Assembly: GCA_026413225.1 (NCBI GenBank)
Contig: CM048553.1
Coordinates: 100,662,190 to 100,726,189, forward strand
Reading direction: 5' to 3'
Source of the DNA: Otis tarda
Taxonomy: Eukaryota; Chordata; Aves; Otidiformes; Otididae
Length of the DNA: 64,000 bases
Shown here piece by piece: positions 14,291 through 27,469 of the stretch. The notes under the pieces are model-generated. The model made no database searches, was not told the origin of the DNA, and worked only from the letters and a program-made list of their open reading frames with translations. A program made the translations under genes and the position numbers. The first letter of the stretch is position 1; each line of letters starts with the position of its first letter.

Positions 14291-16780
14291 GAGAAAGAGA
14301 ATTTCCAGGTTACTTGAACTTATTGCTCAGAATAAAATTTCTCTTAGCCCTTGTGTTTCTAATTCTGGCAGCCTGTGATACATCACTAATCTCTAATTCC
14401 CTTACTCCCTAGGAACTGTTATTATTTTATGTATTGACTAATACAGTTGTCTCAGGGTAAATTTCCCCTGAAATCGAAGTTTACTTCTTGCATTAGAAGT
14501 GAAGCCTACTCCCTTTTATAAATGACAGACTCCTTTTATAACTTTGCATGTACTGGAAGCAGTCAAACTAGAAATGTAGGGGGGTTTTGTTTGTATAGTT
14601 TTATGTTTTTGTTTTTAATGAGGTATTAACTGTACTTTAAACTGAGCAAATTGGAAGGCCAAATACCTATTTGGTGGTTTCAAGTTTTTTTTTCTGATGA
14701 GAAAAACCTGATGAGACTTGAAGGTATCAGTGAATAGAAAAGTTAGTATCTCTGTTATCAAGAATACCTTAAAGACATTAATGCCAATAAAAGGTTCTAT
14801 TTTGTTTCCATTAAGACTTTATGTAGGCTTAAGTACTGAATGGGTAAAGTATTTTATTTAAATTTAGAAAAATTATAACAAATACTTTGCAGTACAAAAA
14901 GTGAACACGTTGTTTAACTAGGCATGCCATGTTAACTGAAAATACTCTTAAATAAAATTTAAATGAAAACACATAAGTAATACCACCCCATCCACCTCCC
15001 CAAGCAGCCCAACAAACTTTTGAGGGTGAATCAGTTTCTAATTTGTGTTGATTCTTCTCTCATGGTTTCCACTTCACAGCCCTCTTCCTTTATAATATCT
15101 ATTCATGCCGCTTCTGCAATAATTACAATAAGTTTTAGTTTCTGTTGTATTTTAGAATTTGAAATGGAGCCTCTTGGCTCCATAAACATAAATGAGTTAT
15201 TTATGGAAAAACTGCGACAGTAACTACTTGCATGCAGAGAGTAAATGGGGGCAAACATAAGACAGAAATAAATCAGGAAGCTTATTTTTATTTATTAAGA
15301 ATTTTCATCTTTGTTAATTTACATCCCACTTTCTGTTGGTATTGTTCTTTCTCATACATGTTGAAGTTTTTCTTTTACTTGTAGTGAGTCTGGAACTGAG
15401 TGACACCTTTGCTGCTAGTGAACAGCTTGAAAACGGAAGACAAGATCCAATCAGACAGACTAATTAGGGTACCCAGTCAGGATAGAGCCTTGAATATTCA
15501 CTGCACATTTTTTGGAAATACAGTGCTGTGCAAATCCTTGCACTCAGGCTGATTGATACCATCTGCCAGCCAATCATCCTTAGTGATCAGTGGGAAATAA
15601 CTAAAAAGATTAGAAAACTAACATCCATAACAGTCTCAGGAGCTGCTTAACTTAAAAAAAAATGCAACACCCTTAAACAAACAATCTTGCATTAGCAACC
15701 GTGCAATGTCTTGATTGAAAGAGTTAGTTTTATGGCAGTACCTTGTGTAATCATTTGCTTCAGTTTTGCAAGGGGAAACTTCATTCAGAAACCAGATCAC
15801 ATAATGGCGAATGGTAGAGAACAGCCATGAGAATGGAAGAAAAACACTCCTGGTGGAAAGAAACTTCTTCTGGCTGTTTTAGTAATGAAACTTCAAAGTA
15901 AAACCAAAGTGGGTGGTTTTTACTGATTGGATCCTGTTTGTCTGTGTGCAGCAGGTGCACTGATTTCCTAGATGCACTGCAGACTCGGTTGCTCTGTAAG
16001 TGTACCAGTAAGATGTTGGTGGGTAGTCAGAGGAGCATCTTTTGCCTGTGCCTCTGTGCTGCCTGGTTTCTTTGTGTGCATCATCTGGGTAGGCAGAAAA
16101 ACATGTGCTGTTTCTGAATTCAAATATTGGTATCAAAGATGTGTGATGACGGCATGACCAGTTGTACTGTAGGCATTTTATTTCTCATTCCATCAGCAGT
16201 GCATCTTGTGCCTACCTTCAACACATTTTTATTTTTTTTGGCACCATTTTATAGACCAAGCAAGTATGGAAGAGTTATTTCCTATCCTTTCATTGGCTTC
16301 AAAACAGTCCAGTTATAACTGCAATCACCCTTTTCAGAGACATTTGAACACTTGACATTTTTTCTCCCGTGGATGTGCACAGCAAATAAATACTGGCCTG
16401 TAGCAGGAATGACCTGAAAGATAGATTCATTTTTCTATTGCAACTGTTTGAAATTTTGGGGGCACAGAAGGTTTTAATTGAGATTTTCCTATTTTTTTAG
16501 CTAACATCAGAAAATGTAGGGAAGCATCCGTTTAGCAGCAATGCCTAATCATAGACATCAAAAGCTATAACATGACTCACAGATGTGCCATGCAAGGGGT
16601 AACTTGTAGTCACTCTGCTCGTTTAACACTTGGTATCTGCTTTCATACCCACAAACAAAAGCAAGATTCAGTTCACCCAGTCTGTTAACTTTCATTCCCC
16701 AATTCATTCCCTAATGCTCAGTGGAAACTGAGTGGACCTTCTGGTTTCTAACGCTTTGGTGTTATGCTTTCAGCCCCTTG
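14291..16780. other. AT-rich noncoding sequence
   Basis: Nothing beyond short chance open frames (85 codons or fewer) and homopolymer runs. No repeat family recognised. Confidence 0.6.
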
Positions 16781-16930
16781 AAATCAATTTTTACTTCTTT
16801 CACTCTTCCTTTTTTGAATCTTTTTCTCTCACTTACATCCTATTCTCCTCCCCATCATCCTATTCCCTCCCCATCACCCTGTCACCTCTTCTATATTCCA
16901 TATTCCTTCCGACCTATTCAGTTTAGATTT
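16781..16930. repeat. Polypyrimidine tract with a duplicated ~20-bp unit
   Basis: The plus strand is strongly pyrimidine-biased for about 150 bases. Within it CATCCTATTCTCCTCCCCAT (16836-16855) is followed directly by a 19-bp copy lacking one base (16856-16874), then a more diverged third start. The serine/proline/phenylalanine-rich 93-codon frame across it follows from the bias and is not a gene. Confidence 0.75.
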
Positions 16931-19900
16931 TTGTTTATATCTTCTAGTTCACTCATAGTTTTATCCTTGTTAAACTATTTGTATTTTCTCTTGATTCCTT
17001 GATTCTAACCAGCAATATCTGTGGTTCTCTAACCTGCCTTTCAGTATTGCTTGTGCAGTGGGTAAGCAAAAGGCCAGCTGAGAAGATTATTCTCTATAAT
17101 GAGTATGTTTCATGGTATACTTGATAAAGTCCTTGATAAGAGTAATTTACAGTAGGAGTAGCTAAGTAGTAGCTAAAATGTTGTGTTCTCTGAAGAGTAA
17201 ATGCTTTGGTTCACGGCCAAGTTTCTGTTTGATTATAAAGAAATTGGAAAGGGACATCCATCCAGGTCTAATAAAGCAATTGTTCATTTCTTTTAGGAAA
17301 AAAAAATGAGGAGAAAAACATTATTAGAATAGCTGATCCATTTGGCATTTTCTTCATTTATTTGCATATCTGCAAGGTTTGTGGGTAAAATAGACACCTG
17401 CTAAATGTATGGTGTGACTGATGGTAAAACTGGATTCTTTTCACAGGTTTGTTCTTTACAACCAAGCAGGCTTAAGAATTTTGCCATTTACGTAACACAG
17501 CATAAATTGTTTCACAGTAAATCTGCTTAGCAACTTTATTTATCGAAGAATGACATGTGCATTTTCTATGACACCTAATACTTTGGGTCTTTATTTTGAC
17601 AAAATTGTTGTTTTACTCCCTTCTCCTCCAATTATTTATAGCTGAGATCTGGTTAGGCACTTTGTCTGAAAGGTAAGTTTCAAAAGGATTCTGTTATAGT
17701 GTAGAACTTTGTGTTTGAAGCATTAATGTGTGGCACTTCCATGCAATGCTTTTTATTTATTCTTTTTCTGTGGGCTTTCAGATGCAAAATAACATGAGAT
17801 TTGGCCTTTTAAAAGAATTTAATTGCTGAGATGGTGAATCTGTCGTGAAAAATCAGGACACTTTTATTATTTTGGCTCCAGACACTGTTTTCTTCCCAGT
17901 TTAGACATGCCACCTCTCCGTTGGTGCATAATAGGTTTAATTATTTGTACTGTGTTAAGATGCAGGGTTTACATTTAGGATACAGTTTGGGCAAGCATGT
18001 TAAAAAACCAATGCAAAGACATTAATTCCTGGTGTCTCTGGTCTCTTTGCCTTTTCCTCCTATATGTGCTTCATAGTTACTGCTAAAGTACAGTTGGGGG
18101 ATGTGCTTCAGATACTTCCTTGTGCAAACCTCACTTGGAAGAACAAATTAACCCTAGCAGCAACTTTTCCAGCACCCTCTGGCTTTCTCTTCTCCCTGCC
18201 CTTTCTGTGGGCAATTGGCTGACGTGTATGTACATACAAGCGTACATGAACAGCCACCCACCCAATGCCACACACATGTTCTAGCCAGCTTATTCTAGCC
18301 CAGCAATGTCTTTTTTTTTCTTGTTGAATTTGCATTTTCTTTCTACCTCTGTGCTTTCCAGCAAGTTTCTCTTTGTGTTTGTGGCAAGTCACTGAAAAGG
18401 TTAACAGTGGGACTCCTTGGCTCTTATGAGCTGATGTTCGTGAGTTGTTCCATTGAACTCGGTTGGGTTATTTGCTCTTTTGACATGAGATAGCTTTTTC
18501 CAAGGACTTCTGAAAGTCTCTAGTGGGTAAGACAGCTCCTTACTGGTACTTTGCATACCTGTCCTCAGGGATGACTTATCCTCTGGAGTTCTGAAGGAAC
18601 TGAGTTCTGCCGAAGAGATTATTCATGAAACTGCTCAGAGATTCAGGTGGAGGTTGTAGTGGAAATGTTGTGCTGAGAAAACCCTCTGCCCATTCTAGCA
18701 TGGGCTAGAAGGGTTTCCCTTCTTTCCTTCTATCTCATTCAAGTTTTTTAGCTCTTTTTTAAATCTAAGTTTTTATTTCTTTAAAACATTTACTCACCAA
18801 CAGAACCTCTTCTAAAAAACCCCAACGGATTCTGTCAGAGGCTTCTTTTTCTTTGAGAGAGTGAATTAACCAGTGCTAACCTCAGTGCTGCTGTCTGTAT
18901 TGCTGCTTGTAGCCAAATGATAAACTTAAAGGCCAGATTGGTCCTTTGCTCCTTCTAACCCGCAGTCAGCTGTAAGATTACTTGTTTTAGGCAGATGTGA
19001 CTGCATAGTTACATGGCTCACAGTGAATGAAGGCCTTGCTGTTTTGCTGCACTTTCTAGCTAGTTTATACCATTGTAACGTCTTTGCTACTGTGTGAAGT
19101 TTAGCATGGAGCAACAAATTCCACTCCTCTCTTTGGGTAAAGCCACTGCTACTGACGGAGGCGTGAGCATAGACCCTGCATAGAGAAGTCTTGTTTCTGA
19201 CTTCCACAGTTCAGGTAAATGATTTATCCAATATCACTGCTTAGTGGACTTGAAAGGAAAGCTCAAGAATTCTGTGCTAGAACAGTATTTAATATTCTGG
19301 TCTTTGTGATCTTAGTAATGTGGCCTGTAAGTGTACAGGGTAAAGAGAAATATGCACTTTCAGTTCTACAGGGCAAAGCTTCAGTTCTAAGGGCAAAGTC
19401 TCTTTAACAGATCCATTAACTGACAAGAGGACTGGATGGTTTGTTGTTCTGGAAATAAGGCGTTAGCCTACATTTCAGAGGTAGTCAGTGTAAGTTACAG
19501 CTTTTGCCCCTTTTTTCTTTTTTAATTTAGGCATGTCACTTCCACTGTAGTGTTAACCACCTCAAAGACTATTTTCTCCATGACAGCATTGCATATCCTG
19601 GAGCTGCTTTCTTCATCGCAATTAATATTTGTTCCCCTTGTAGAAAGCAGTTCATAGGAAAGACAAACATCTTTCCTTTTTTCCTAATTTACTTACTTCT
19701 ACAAAACTCTGACTGAGAGTCCAGGGATATAAGAGCAAGAAGTCATGTGCAATGCAGGGGACACATTTTCTGTAGAGACAAAATATCTATGAAAACAAAA
19801 TTTAAAAGACTATACATGCCATATTAGTAAGACTCTGCTGCAGGAGCTGATTTTGTGGTCTAAGCATCATATCTAAAATATTTACTGTCCTTGTTGACAC

Positions 19901-20999
19901 AAGTTAAAATTTAGGCAGAATTGTCTCAGACCTCCACTTCTGAGGTACAATAAACTGCACATATGTGTTCTTTGTAGATGTAAAATGTGAAGTATTTTTG
20001 GACGTGGTATGGTTCTTGTGTTTAAAAGAGAAAATATACAGTGGGCTGTACAGGATACAGACTTTACTTCAGACTTTTTCCCCATATGCTTTTCCTGCTT
20101 AGTAGTGTTGTCCCTGTCACATACCAGCACCAACTCACATGCAAATCCTCAGTTTTCTGGCCATAGAGTGTGCAAAGTGATTTGATGTGAAAGTCACTAT
20201 TTAGGTACAAAAATATGGAAGGATTGCTTGTGTGAAGAATGGTTAGGGAAAAAAAGGCAGAAACTCCTAATATAATCTGGTGTCTCTCTACTTAGCTCCA
20301 AATTAAAAAAGAGGAAGAGGGGAAAACCCCCTTCCAATTCATCTTAATAAGACGACTGTAAGTTGACAAGTCTTTATGTTTATTACTCTGTCTACTCCAG
20401 CATCCTCAGATAGGAGTCAAATTGTTGGCACAGAAACATCCACTTTTCTTGCTCTTTTTCCACGCTGCTTCCAGAATTAGCTTGAGGACTCTATACAGGA
20501 TTAACCTAAAGGGAGAAAAAAAGCATTAAGCAAAGCAATAAAGATAATTAATCTAAGTTTGAAAGAGATATTTTCTCCTTCTTCTGCCATTCCTTTGCTA
20601 CAAATGTGCAAACATTTTTCCCTACAGTGGGAGGCTGAGAGGTGCCATTTGCCTGACTGCAATACAGCTTCCCCCCATGATCTCCTCCCCACTCTGTTTG
20701 CCCCAGTCTTAAGGGCTGTCATCAAGGACTGCCTTATATGTTACTGGAGTTCACTGTTGTTTCAAGCTAATCTCAAATATCAGCTAAAGCCATCAAATCA
20801 ACCATGTGCAGCTGTGCAGTGAGTCTGGAAGGACTCCACTCCAAGTTCTTCAGCCTTTTTCATTTTTATCTTTTGGTCTTGTTTTGTTCATGACATATTT
20901 ATGATCAGTGGGGTTGAGATGAAAAGTCTTTATGTACACACACGCAAAAATCAGTGCTATGCTTTTTTTTTTCCTTTAATGATATTTAATTTCTACAAG
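16931..20999. other. AT-rich noncoding sequence
   Basis: No exon or RNA gene recognised. Open frames reach 94 codons and lack domains. A small tandem duplication lies inside (19359-19398). The rest is unique-looking sequence with T/A runs. Confidence 0.55.
19359..19398. repeat. Tandem duplication of ~20 bp
   Basis: TTCAGTTCTACAGGGCAAAG is followed after one base by TTCAGTTCTAAGGGCAAAG, which differs by a single base deletion. A related CAGGGTAAAG lies just upstream (19336-19345). Recent local slippage duplication. Confidence 0.8.
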
Positions 21000-21450
21000 C
21001 TTTTCCTATCTAGACAGGATTCTGCTTAATTAGATATTTAAATGATTGGAGCAATGCTGTTTCTTTAACTCCTAACTGCGACAAACACATACGAAACATA
21101 CTGTTGGCGGCATTTAATCAACAGCAGTCAATTTATCATTTTCACAGTTTTAGTGAGTGGTTATGAATCACTAAAATCACAGGTATTGTAGATGCAGCGT
21201 TGTGGCACTATCATTAACAAATATACAGTGCACAGAGGGATGACTTGGTAATTGAGTGGGACTAATAAGAATACATCATTTAGCTGTGTGTGACAAAATG
21301 TGCCTCAAAACACAAGCATGGAAAATTCACGTTTTGCTTAATAAATAAATTACACAGCCAATGTATTATACATAATTTGTGTCCTCATGGGTTTGAATGA
21401 TATATAATGCATGGTCCAAGTCATTTATTTATTAAGACTAACTATATATA
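21000..21450. other. Candidate conserved noncoding (enhancer-like) block
   Basis: An AT-rich interval unusually dense in sites of the kind bound by homeodomain, CCAAT-type and forkhead factors: CTTAATTAG, AATGATTGG, GGCATTTAATC, CATTAACAAAT, GTAATTGAG and AATAAATAAATTAC. It lacks long homopolymer runs except at its left edge and contains no recognisable repeat. This is what many deeply conserved vertebrate enhancers look like, but conservation cannot be seen in one sequence. Confidence 0.25.
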
Positions 21451-23412
21451 TTGTAGGTGGGGAATTTTAAACTCTAGAGTAAGACCTGCATAGGTAACTG
21501 TTACAACCACTGAGTTTGATTGGGCAGCAAATGAGACTGTGCATTTGGGGAGCTGCAAACACAGGGAAGTGTTTCTAATGTTACAGGCTCCAGTGTGTTT
21601 ATAAACTTCACTTTCCTCCATTAATTTGAGGGACAAGAGGAGTAAAGCTGAAGCTTCACCGGAGAGGTTGGTTGTACGCCACTTATTCAGTGAAGGAAAG
21701 CAAAGTATTTCCTCAATAAAAAGGAAATACTGATTGAGGCGAGGGGTATTGCTGCACTGGGGTAATAATCAACATATCTTTGTAACATTTTAGAAGAGGC
21801 AATTTTGCACTTGTGGACATCTAGGCCTATTGGCCAGTTCAATTAAACAGCAAATAAAAAAAACTTGCTTCTCTTGAGCATCTTGGAGAAGCAGTGGAAG
21901 AATATTCGACCTACCAATGCCTTAAAAAAAATTTCAATAGATGCCCTAAAGTTTTTAAACTAATATGGTCTGCAGCTGGCCTACGGCAGTTTGTTTCAAG
22001 ACTTTCACAACTCTCTGCTTAAAGTACTTTTTCCTTCAGATTCCTCTGATTTTTTTTCTGCTGTCTAGCAGCTCTCATTTCATTTCAGGAGTATCTGTTT
22101 GTTTTCTTATACCTGGTTGACTGAAGTACAGTATATTGTAGGACCCTTCTCAGAGCATCTAAACTTAAACACATTCTGAAAAAGTGATCTTTTAAAGTGA
22201 AAGTATGTTTTTATTTTAAAATATCATTACTGCCATGAATATCCAATTAAAAGGAAAAAAAAAGAGCACTAAATAAATAGCTCTTATTGAATTGCTTTGA
22301 ACAGCACTGAACAACCATTATTTCAGGTTCACATTTGACCTTATATGTAAAGTCAACAACTTCCACCTTGAGTTTTCCCTGAAACATTACCTATAGACTG
22401 CATAAATCTGCATGTAAACGGGCTTTTACAGGGAGATGAGAATGGTCGTTTTTCTGCCATTGGTGGAAAAGATTGGCTTGCTAAAAAGAACATGCTGTAT
22501 GAAATCACTGAGAGTAGACTAGGCTAATCTGCAAGAGGAAGCTAGCTTGGGAATACTGTTGAGACTGGTTTCTCAGCAGCCAATTAAAAAAAAAACAAAA
22601 CCAAAAGAAAATGAAAAAAAACCACCTTTCTTCTCTTACTCCAGAACCAAGTCAGTGATTTTGTTGCTTTTTTTTTCTTGAAATATTTGTGACCAATTCT
22701 GAAACTTTGCCATGACTTAAAGCTGCAGAAGCTTTATCCAGATTCAAATTTCTTTAGTGCTGCAGAGGTGTCAGAGATCCCTGTTCTAGTTTTGGGGAGA
22801 AAAAATGCCCAGATTTGACTCTTTCTTTGCATCAAGGTTTGGCATAAACTTTAAACAAACTCCTTGAGAGGAAACTGTGAATTTGCTTCAAGCAAGCCAA
22901 AGCTGAGATTCGCTCAAAAGACAACTTTGACCTAGTGCAGATTGACAGGCAGCAAACAGGCAAAAGTTGATTGTTTCAGGTAAATTATCTTTCAGATCTG
23001 GGATATTATTATGCTTAGAATTTAAAGTGAACTGAAATAATGAAAGCTGGATAAATGAAAAGCAAGACTTTAGAGAATCAACCTGTCTCACTGGGCATAG
23101 TTTCCTTTTTGAAGCAGCAAAGCAATGTGTACCAAGTTTTGAATCCTACCTGTTAGGCAACCTTCCACAGCATATTTAACATTGCCTTGGATGGTACTTG
23201 CTTAGCTGCTGCTGAGGTCCAAACTGGGTGTATAATGCTTCACATAAAGAGGTCTGGTAGCTGTCAGCTCTCCATTACCCATTTCATCCTTAAATATCAG
23301 CCTAGGAAGATGTTCCGTGCAGGCAATTTCTCCTTTTTAAGAATTTATTTTTGGTCACTAAACTGGGATTACTTCAGTTGAAGGTTTTCACAGCTGAAGG
23401 GATAGCAGAGAC
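21451..23412. other. AT-rich noncoding sequence
   Basis: No gene or repeat family recognised. An A-rich low-complexity patch lies near 22586-22622. Open frames are 67 codons or fewer. Confidence 0.6.
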
Positions 23413-23525
23413 ATGGTAACATCCTACTATCTGAGTGCTCAAAGAGCACTACACAAGGGGAAATACCTTAATATCTGTGAGAATATCAGCTTCACATCAA
23501 AACTGAAACCACTGAGAAGCTTAAA
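23413..23525 (-). repeat. Possible MIR/amniote core-SINE relic
   Basis: On the plus strand the segment resembles the reverse complement of MIR-type SINEs. A 'TACTATCTGAGTGCTCAAAGAGCAC' block (family: TATCTGAGCACCTCACAA) is followed about 60 bases later by TTCACATCAAAACTGAAACC and ACTGAGAAGCTTAAA (family: TTTTACAGATGGGAAACTGAGGCACAGAGAGGTTAA). It is diverged; the order and spacing of the blocks support it more than base identity does. Confidence 0.4.
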
Positions 23526-24370
23526 CCTATTGATCCGTTGTAGAGTATGACTAAATGGATAACATGAATTTCCTAACTTCCCAGAAAATAAGAACACAAG
23601 GTCTTTGGGAATTTCACAGCCTGGTTGTGTATTGTATCAGCCCATGTATGTCGTTGATTTGTTTTCTTCAACGGGTTGTACCTTATTTGAGAGCAGGCTT
23701 TTCATCTTTTCTGTCTATGGGGTCAAGATGATCTTACTGTTGGTTGTGTAGCTGACTTAATTAAATTCAAATTGAAGCATGACTATATTTGTCAATAATT
23801 CAGTACAGACTGTAGCTGCTAACTCTTCCCTGATTTGTCTCATCCATGATTTAGTGTCTTTCTTTTGGCCCTACTTTCTTTCTCTTTGCTAGAAAGCCAC
23901 CACAGCTGAAACTTCTAGAGAAATGCTACTAACTGGCAGTTATCTTAAAATCTTTCACTTGAGGAGGAAAAGCCAATTTGCTAAATTTTCACAGCTCCAA
24001 AACATGTCAGTGAGAGTATTACACATACTGATCCCTTAGCAAAACAAGCCTGGCGATCACAGGTAGCGGGGCTGGATGGTGGGTCACAAAAACCCTGCGT
24101 GCCTTGGCAATGAATGTGGTCTGTGAGTAAATGACTACAGTGGTCCCAACTGTCTGTGAAAGAAATGAATGAAATGTAGCATGCCAGTAAACTTATTTAA
24201 TCTTTTTCTCTGAATTTTTTGGACAGCTTTCAGCAGTGGGATAGGCTGCATCTGTCTGCTTCCTCCCAACTCAAAGAAAATAGTGAGACTCAGGGTAAGA
24301 CATGGAATTAATTGCAACGCATCGTCCCCTCTTTTAATGCTTGTAACAAGCCAATGAGCACTGAAAGGAC

Positions 24371-24447
24371 CCTTGGTATAATAATGTGTAAAAAAAAAAA
24401 AAAAAGCTGATTAAGGCTGCTGGGTAATAAAATGTCCTTGGTATAAT
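24371..24447. repeat. 12-bp direct repeats flanking a 53-bp segment with an A-run
   Basis: CCTTGGTATAAT occurs at 24371-24382 and exactly again at 24436-24447. The segment between contains a run of about 15 A and ends near AATAAAATGT. Perfect 12-bp direct repeats this close resemble target-site duplications around a tiny retroposed insertion, but a slippage or gene-conversion origin is equally possible. Confidence 0.55.
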
Positions 24448-24539
24448 TTGAGTCATTTCTCTTTGTGGTTCTGTTATTAACCCTGCAAGAGCCAGTGCCT
24501 GCATTGTGGTATGCTGCCTTGTTAGTCTACCCTTTCTAA

Positions 24540-24860
24540 TCCCTCAGAATTAAACCTATGCTAACAGGACTGCAAGATAATAATGCAGGCACAGGGATGG
24601 TTAGGCCCCTGTGGTCACTGAGATAAATTAAATAATTTAAATTGACCTAGGGGCCTGTCTGTAGAATAATCCTCCACTTAGATGACCCAGTGATTCTTAA
24701 CTCATTTCTAAGTCTGTATGCAGTCAATGTGAAAGTGTTAATGTTCCTGTATCACAGTACACTGATTACACTTATCTTTTTCATACCCAATAACCAGAGA
24801 CAATGATTATATTATTCATAAGATATTTTTACCTGAAGTAATAAAGCATGCAGCTTTAGT
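24540..24860. other. Candidate regulatory block with hairpin potential
   Basis: An AT-rich, repeat-free interval. AGGCCCCT (24603-24610) pairs with AGGGGCCT (24649-24656) around an AT-rich loop holding AATTTAAATT. Neighbouring TAAT-containing sites resemble homeodomain sites. Function is inferred from composition only. Confidence 0.2.
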
Positions 24861-25962
24861 TATTATTTCCTAATATTTTTTTTTTAACTGAACCTTTTTC
24901 TTCAGCCCCAGGGATAAACCTACAATCTATATTAAAGAACATTCTTCCCTTACACACCTTTCTTTTTTTTATCTCTGTCTATGCTAAGCTGGTATAATTG
25001 TATCAGCAACGGTGTGTTTATGTGAGCATTCTTGTACCTTTTGGGGAACACTATCTCTTCAGGGCTGGCCGAAACGTCCTTCCTTTTTAAATTGAAAAAT
25101 TAAATTGGAGAGGGTTAATGTGGGAGAAAGAGGTTTATATCGGCACGTCTTCTCTTACCTTAATCAGGTAATACACAAGGCAAAAATAGCCTGACGTGTC
25201 CGCAAACAGCTACTGTGCTGCCCCACCATATGCTGCCCTAGTGCTCCAGATGGACTGAGAATCTGTGAAAGTCATGTTTCATGAGCATTCCCTTCAGGCT
25301 TCTGGGAACCTCCAGGACACAGCTGGAGAGATGTATGCACAAACCAGTGCGGCAGTGTGGGGGTGCGTATGTGCATGTGTGTGAGAGAGAAAGAGTGTAG
25401 ATGTTTGGTAGGTAACGAGACCAGTTGTAAATAATTCTTGAGAGAATTAAAAAAGGCGGGGGGTGGAAATCTTGCATTTGGCTTCTCACGGCACACCAAG
25501 AAAATTTCTGAGTGGGAGTTTTAGAACTCATTTGCCCTCAAACTCACCAATTTGTGAGACTATCTTCTTTTTGTTATTTGATTTGTAGGGAGGACTCTGC
25601 ATATTATGCGATGGAAAGAAGGTAAAAATGTACAGGCAAGGGATGAATGGGTCTAATCCCTGCCCCAAATAATCAGACAGGAAAATAATTGTTTTCCTGC
25701 ATCTTTGCTCTCTAGCGTCCCTTGTAGTAAAAGTACTACTGACCCAAAAGCTGAAGGCAAACGGAAAGCTCCCAATCTTTCTGCAAGGCCATTAGTAAAA
25801 TTTGAGTTTACATTTAAATAACAACAACCTAGAGTTTTTACCTCTCGCAACTTTCAGTTATGTTTTATTGTGCTAATCAACGTTCTTGAATTAGACACTG
25901 TAGGAAGATTTTTATCTAGGCATAGATATTTGAATACAAGTTGCATTTAATATAGAAACATG
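24861..25962. other. AT-rich noncoding sequence
   Basis: No gene recognised. A GT/GA-rich imperfect microsatellite lies near 25361-25398. Two overlapping minus-strand frames of 75-97 codons across 25238-25531 have no recognisable domain and are influenced by this microsatellite. Confidence 0.55.
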
Positions 25963-26030
25963 GAATCATAGAATAATTTGGGTTGGAATATAACCACCAA
26001 GAATTGTTCTCCTAAAATCTACACATGACT
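25963..26030 (-). mobile_element. CR1 LINE, short 3'-end fragment
   Basis: The plus strand reads GAATCATAGAATAATTTGGG then TTGGAA and AACCACCAAG, the reverse complement of the CR1 3' end (terminal ATTCTATG-type repeat followed by the CCAACC-containing tail). CR1 is the dominant LINE of birds and reptiles, and copies are usually 5' truncated. Only the last several tens of bases remain recognisable; the inner boundary is uncertain. Noncoding. Confidence 0.75.
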
Positions 26031-27469
26031 GAGTTAGAGTTAGCCAAAACATGGCTAGAAACCTGACCATTAATCTGTGTGTCCCTGGGAGCACGTGGTG
26101 AAGAGTTTGAGCGAGCCCTTAGTACACTTTGACTTCTTTAGATGGTGTAGCTCCCCCTCTGCTCACCCTGCAGTTGGCCCAAGGAAGTCTGCCTTTCATC
26201 CACCACAACCTTTTCCTTTCACCAGGTTTCTTCCTCCTTCTCGTGCATGAGCACATGGACTCCATCTTTGCCTTCCAGCACGAGGGCAGCAAGTCAGGGG
26301 AAGGTGTGCTCCTCCAGATGCCTTCCCCTCCCAGCCGTGCTGCAAGACGAGGCAAATGAGACCCCAGTCTTATCCTAGATGACCCCACACATAAGTATGG
26401 AAGTGCTTAATTGCTCGGTTGCTGCTGTACATAACCATGTTTGTAAGTACAGAACTACCTCCCCCTATCATTGTAGATCTAAATTTATGGGCAGAGGGCT
26501 AAGGGTAAGAAACTATGGGCGTGGTAGGAAGGCACTCACCTTTTTCACTACAGTTAACTGTGTGGTTATTTCCTATGATGTGCTCTTGAGTCATATAGTT
26601 TTCTGGAAAATAGTGAACCACACTGATGGCTATGACATTAAATTAAATTTGAGCTAATTGAAATTTTGTGGCCAAAAATAAGTCTTTTGTTGAAAAATTC
26701 CCAGCCAACTATGTTCTTAACCAGTACCATAATACAGAAAAACATACAGTTGTTGAGTGACTTGGTGCCAGCCCTTACCACACTGTGCATAGTCTGGCCT
26801 TTTCAAATGACAGTGTTTTTACAGCTGATGTTCACCCAAAGGCAAAACACAGCATAAGCTCCCTGTACTATGCAGATAATCAGTGATGTTTGAGAGGTTA
26901 TGTTCAACATGGGTGGCCCAACTGACCACCGCAAGTTTCTGTATAAACTGCAGAAAAAAAAAAAAAAGTGAAATCCTGCCCTGAAAGATAGTTGCTGCCT
27001 TTCCAAATTAAAAATAGAATAAATCTATTAAAACACATCACTTATAACAACCACCTGCAGTTTCCATTGTGCAGAGGTACTCACAAAGCTCTTATTCATG
27101 GGTGGAAGGTGACTCTCTGGCTTTTGTAGGTAAAAATGCTTCTGTGCACAGAGTATTTACGTATTTTTACTTGGCAGTGAGCCCACGCATCCAAATTTGT
27201 GCTAGAAGTAACCAAGTTTTACTCGGGTTTTAGGCGGCACTGAGAGAGCTCTGCACATCCTGTGACCTCCCCTCCTTTGCTGGGAGGACGGTGCTGCTGG
27301 TGACAGCAGCTTGCAGATGGCTTCTCATTCTCCACAGGGGAAACAACCTAAAGCAGAAAGAAAAAAATCACCTCATAAAAGCTCCAGTTCAGAGCTGGGT
27401 TCAAAGGGAGAAGGCAGTGAGGCAGAGGCTGGCCAGAGAGCACTGCATGTTGGCATTTGTTTTGGCTGC
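26031..27469. other. Noncoding sequence, GC rising to the right
   Basis: Open frames of 76-92 codons around 26119-26657 lack domains and overlap on opposite strands. A run of 14 A near 26953-26966 is seen. The last few hundred bases grade into the GC-rich block. Confidence 0.5.
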
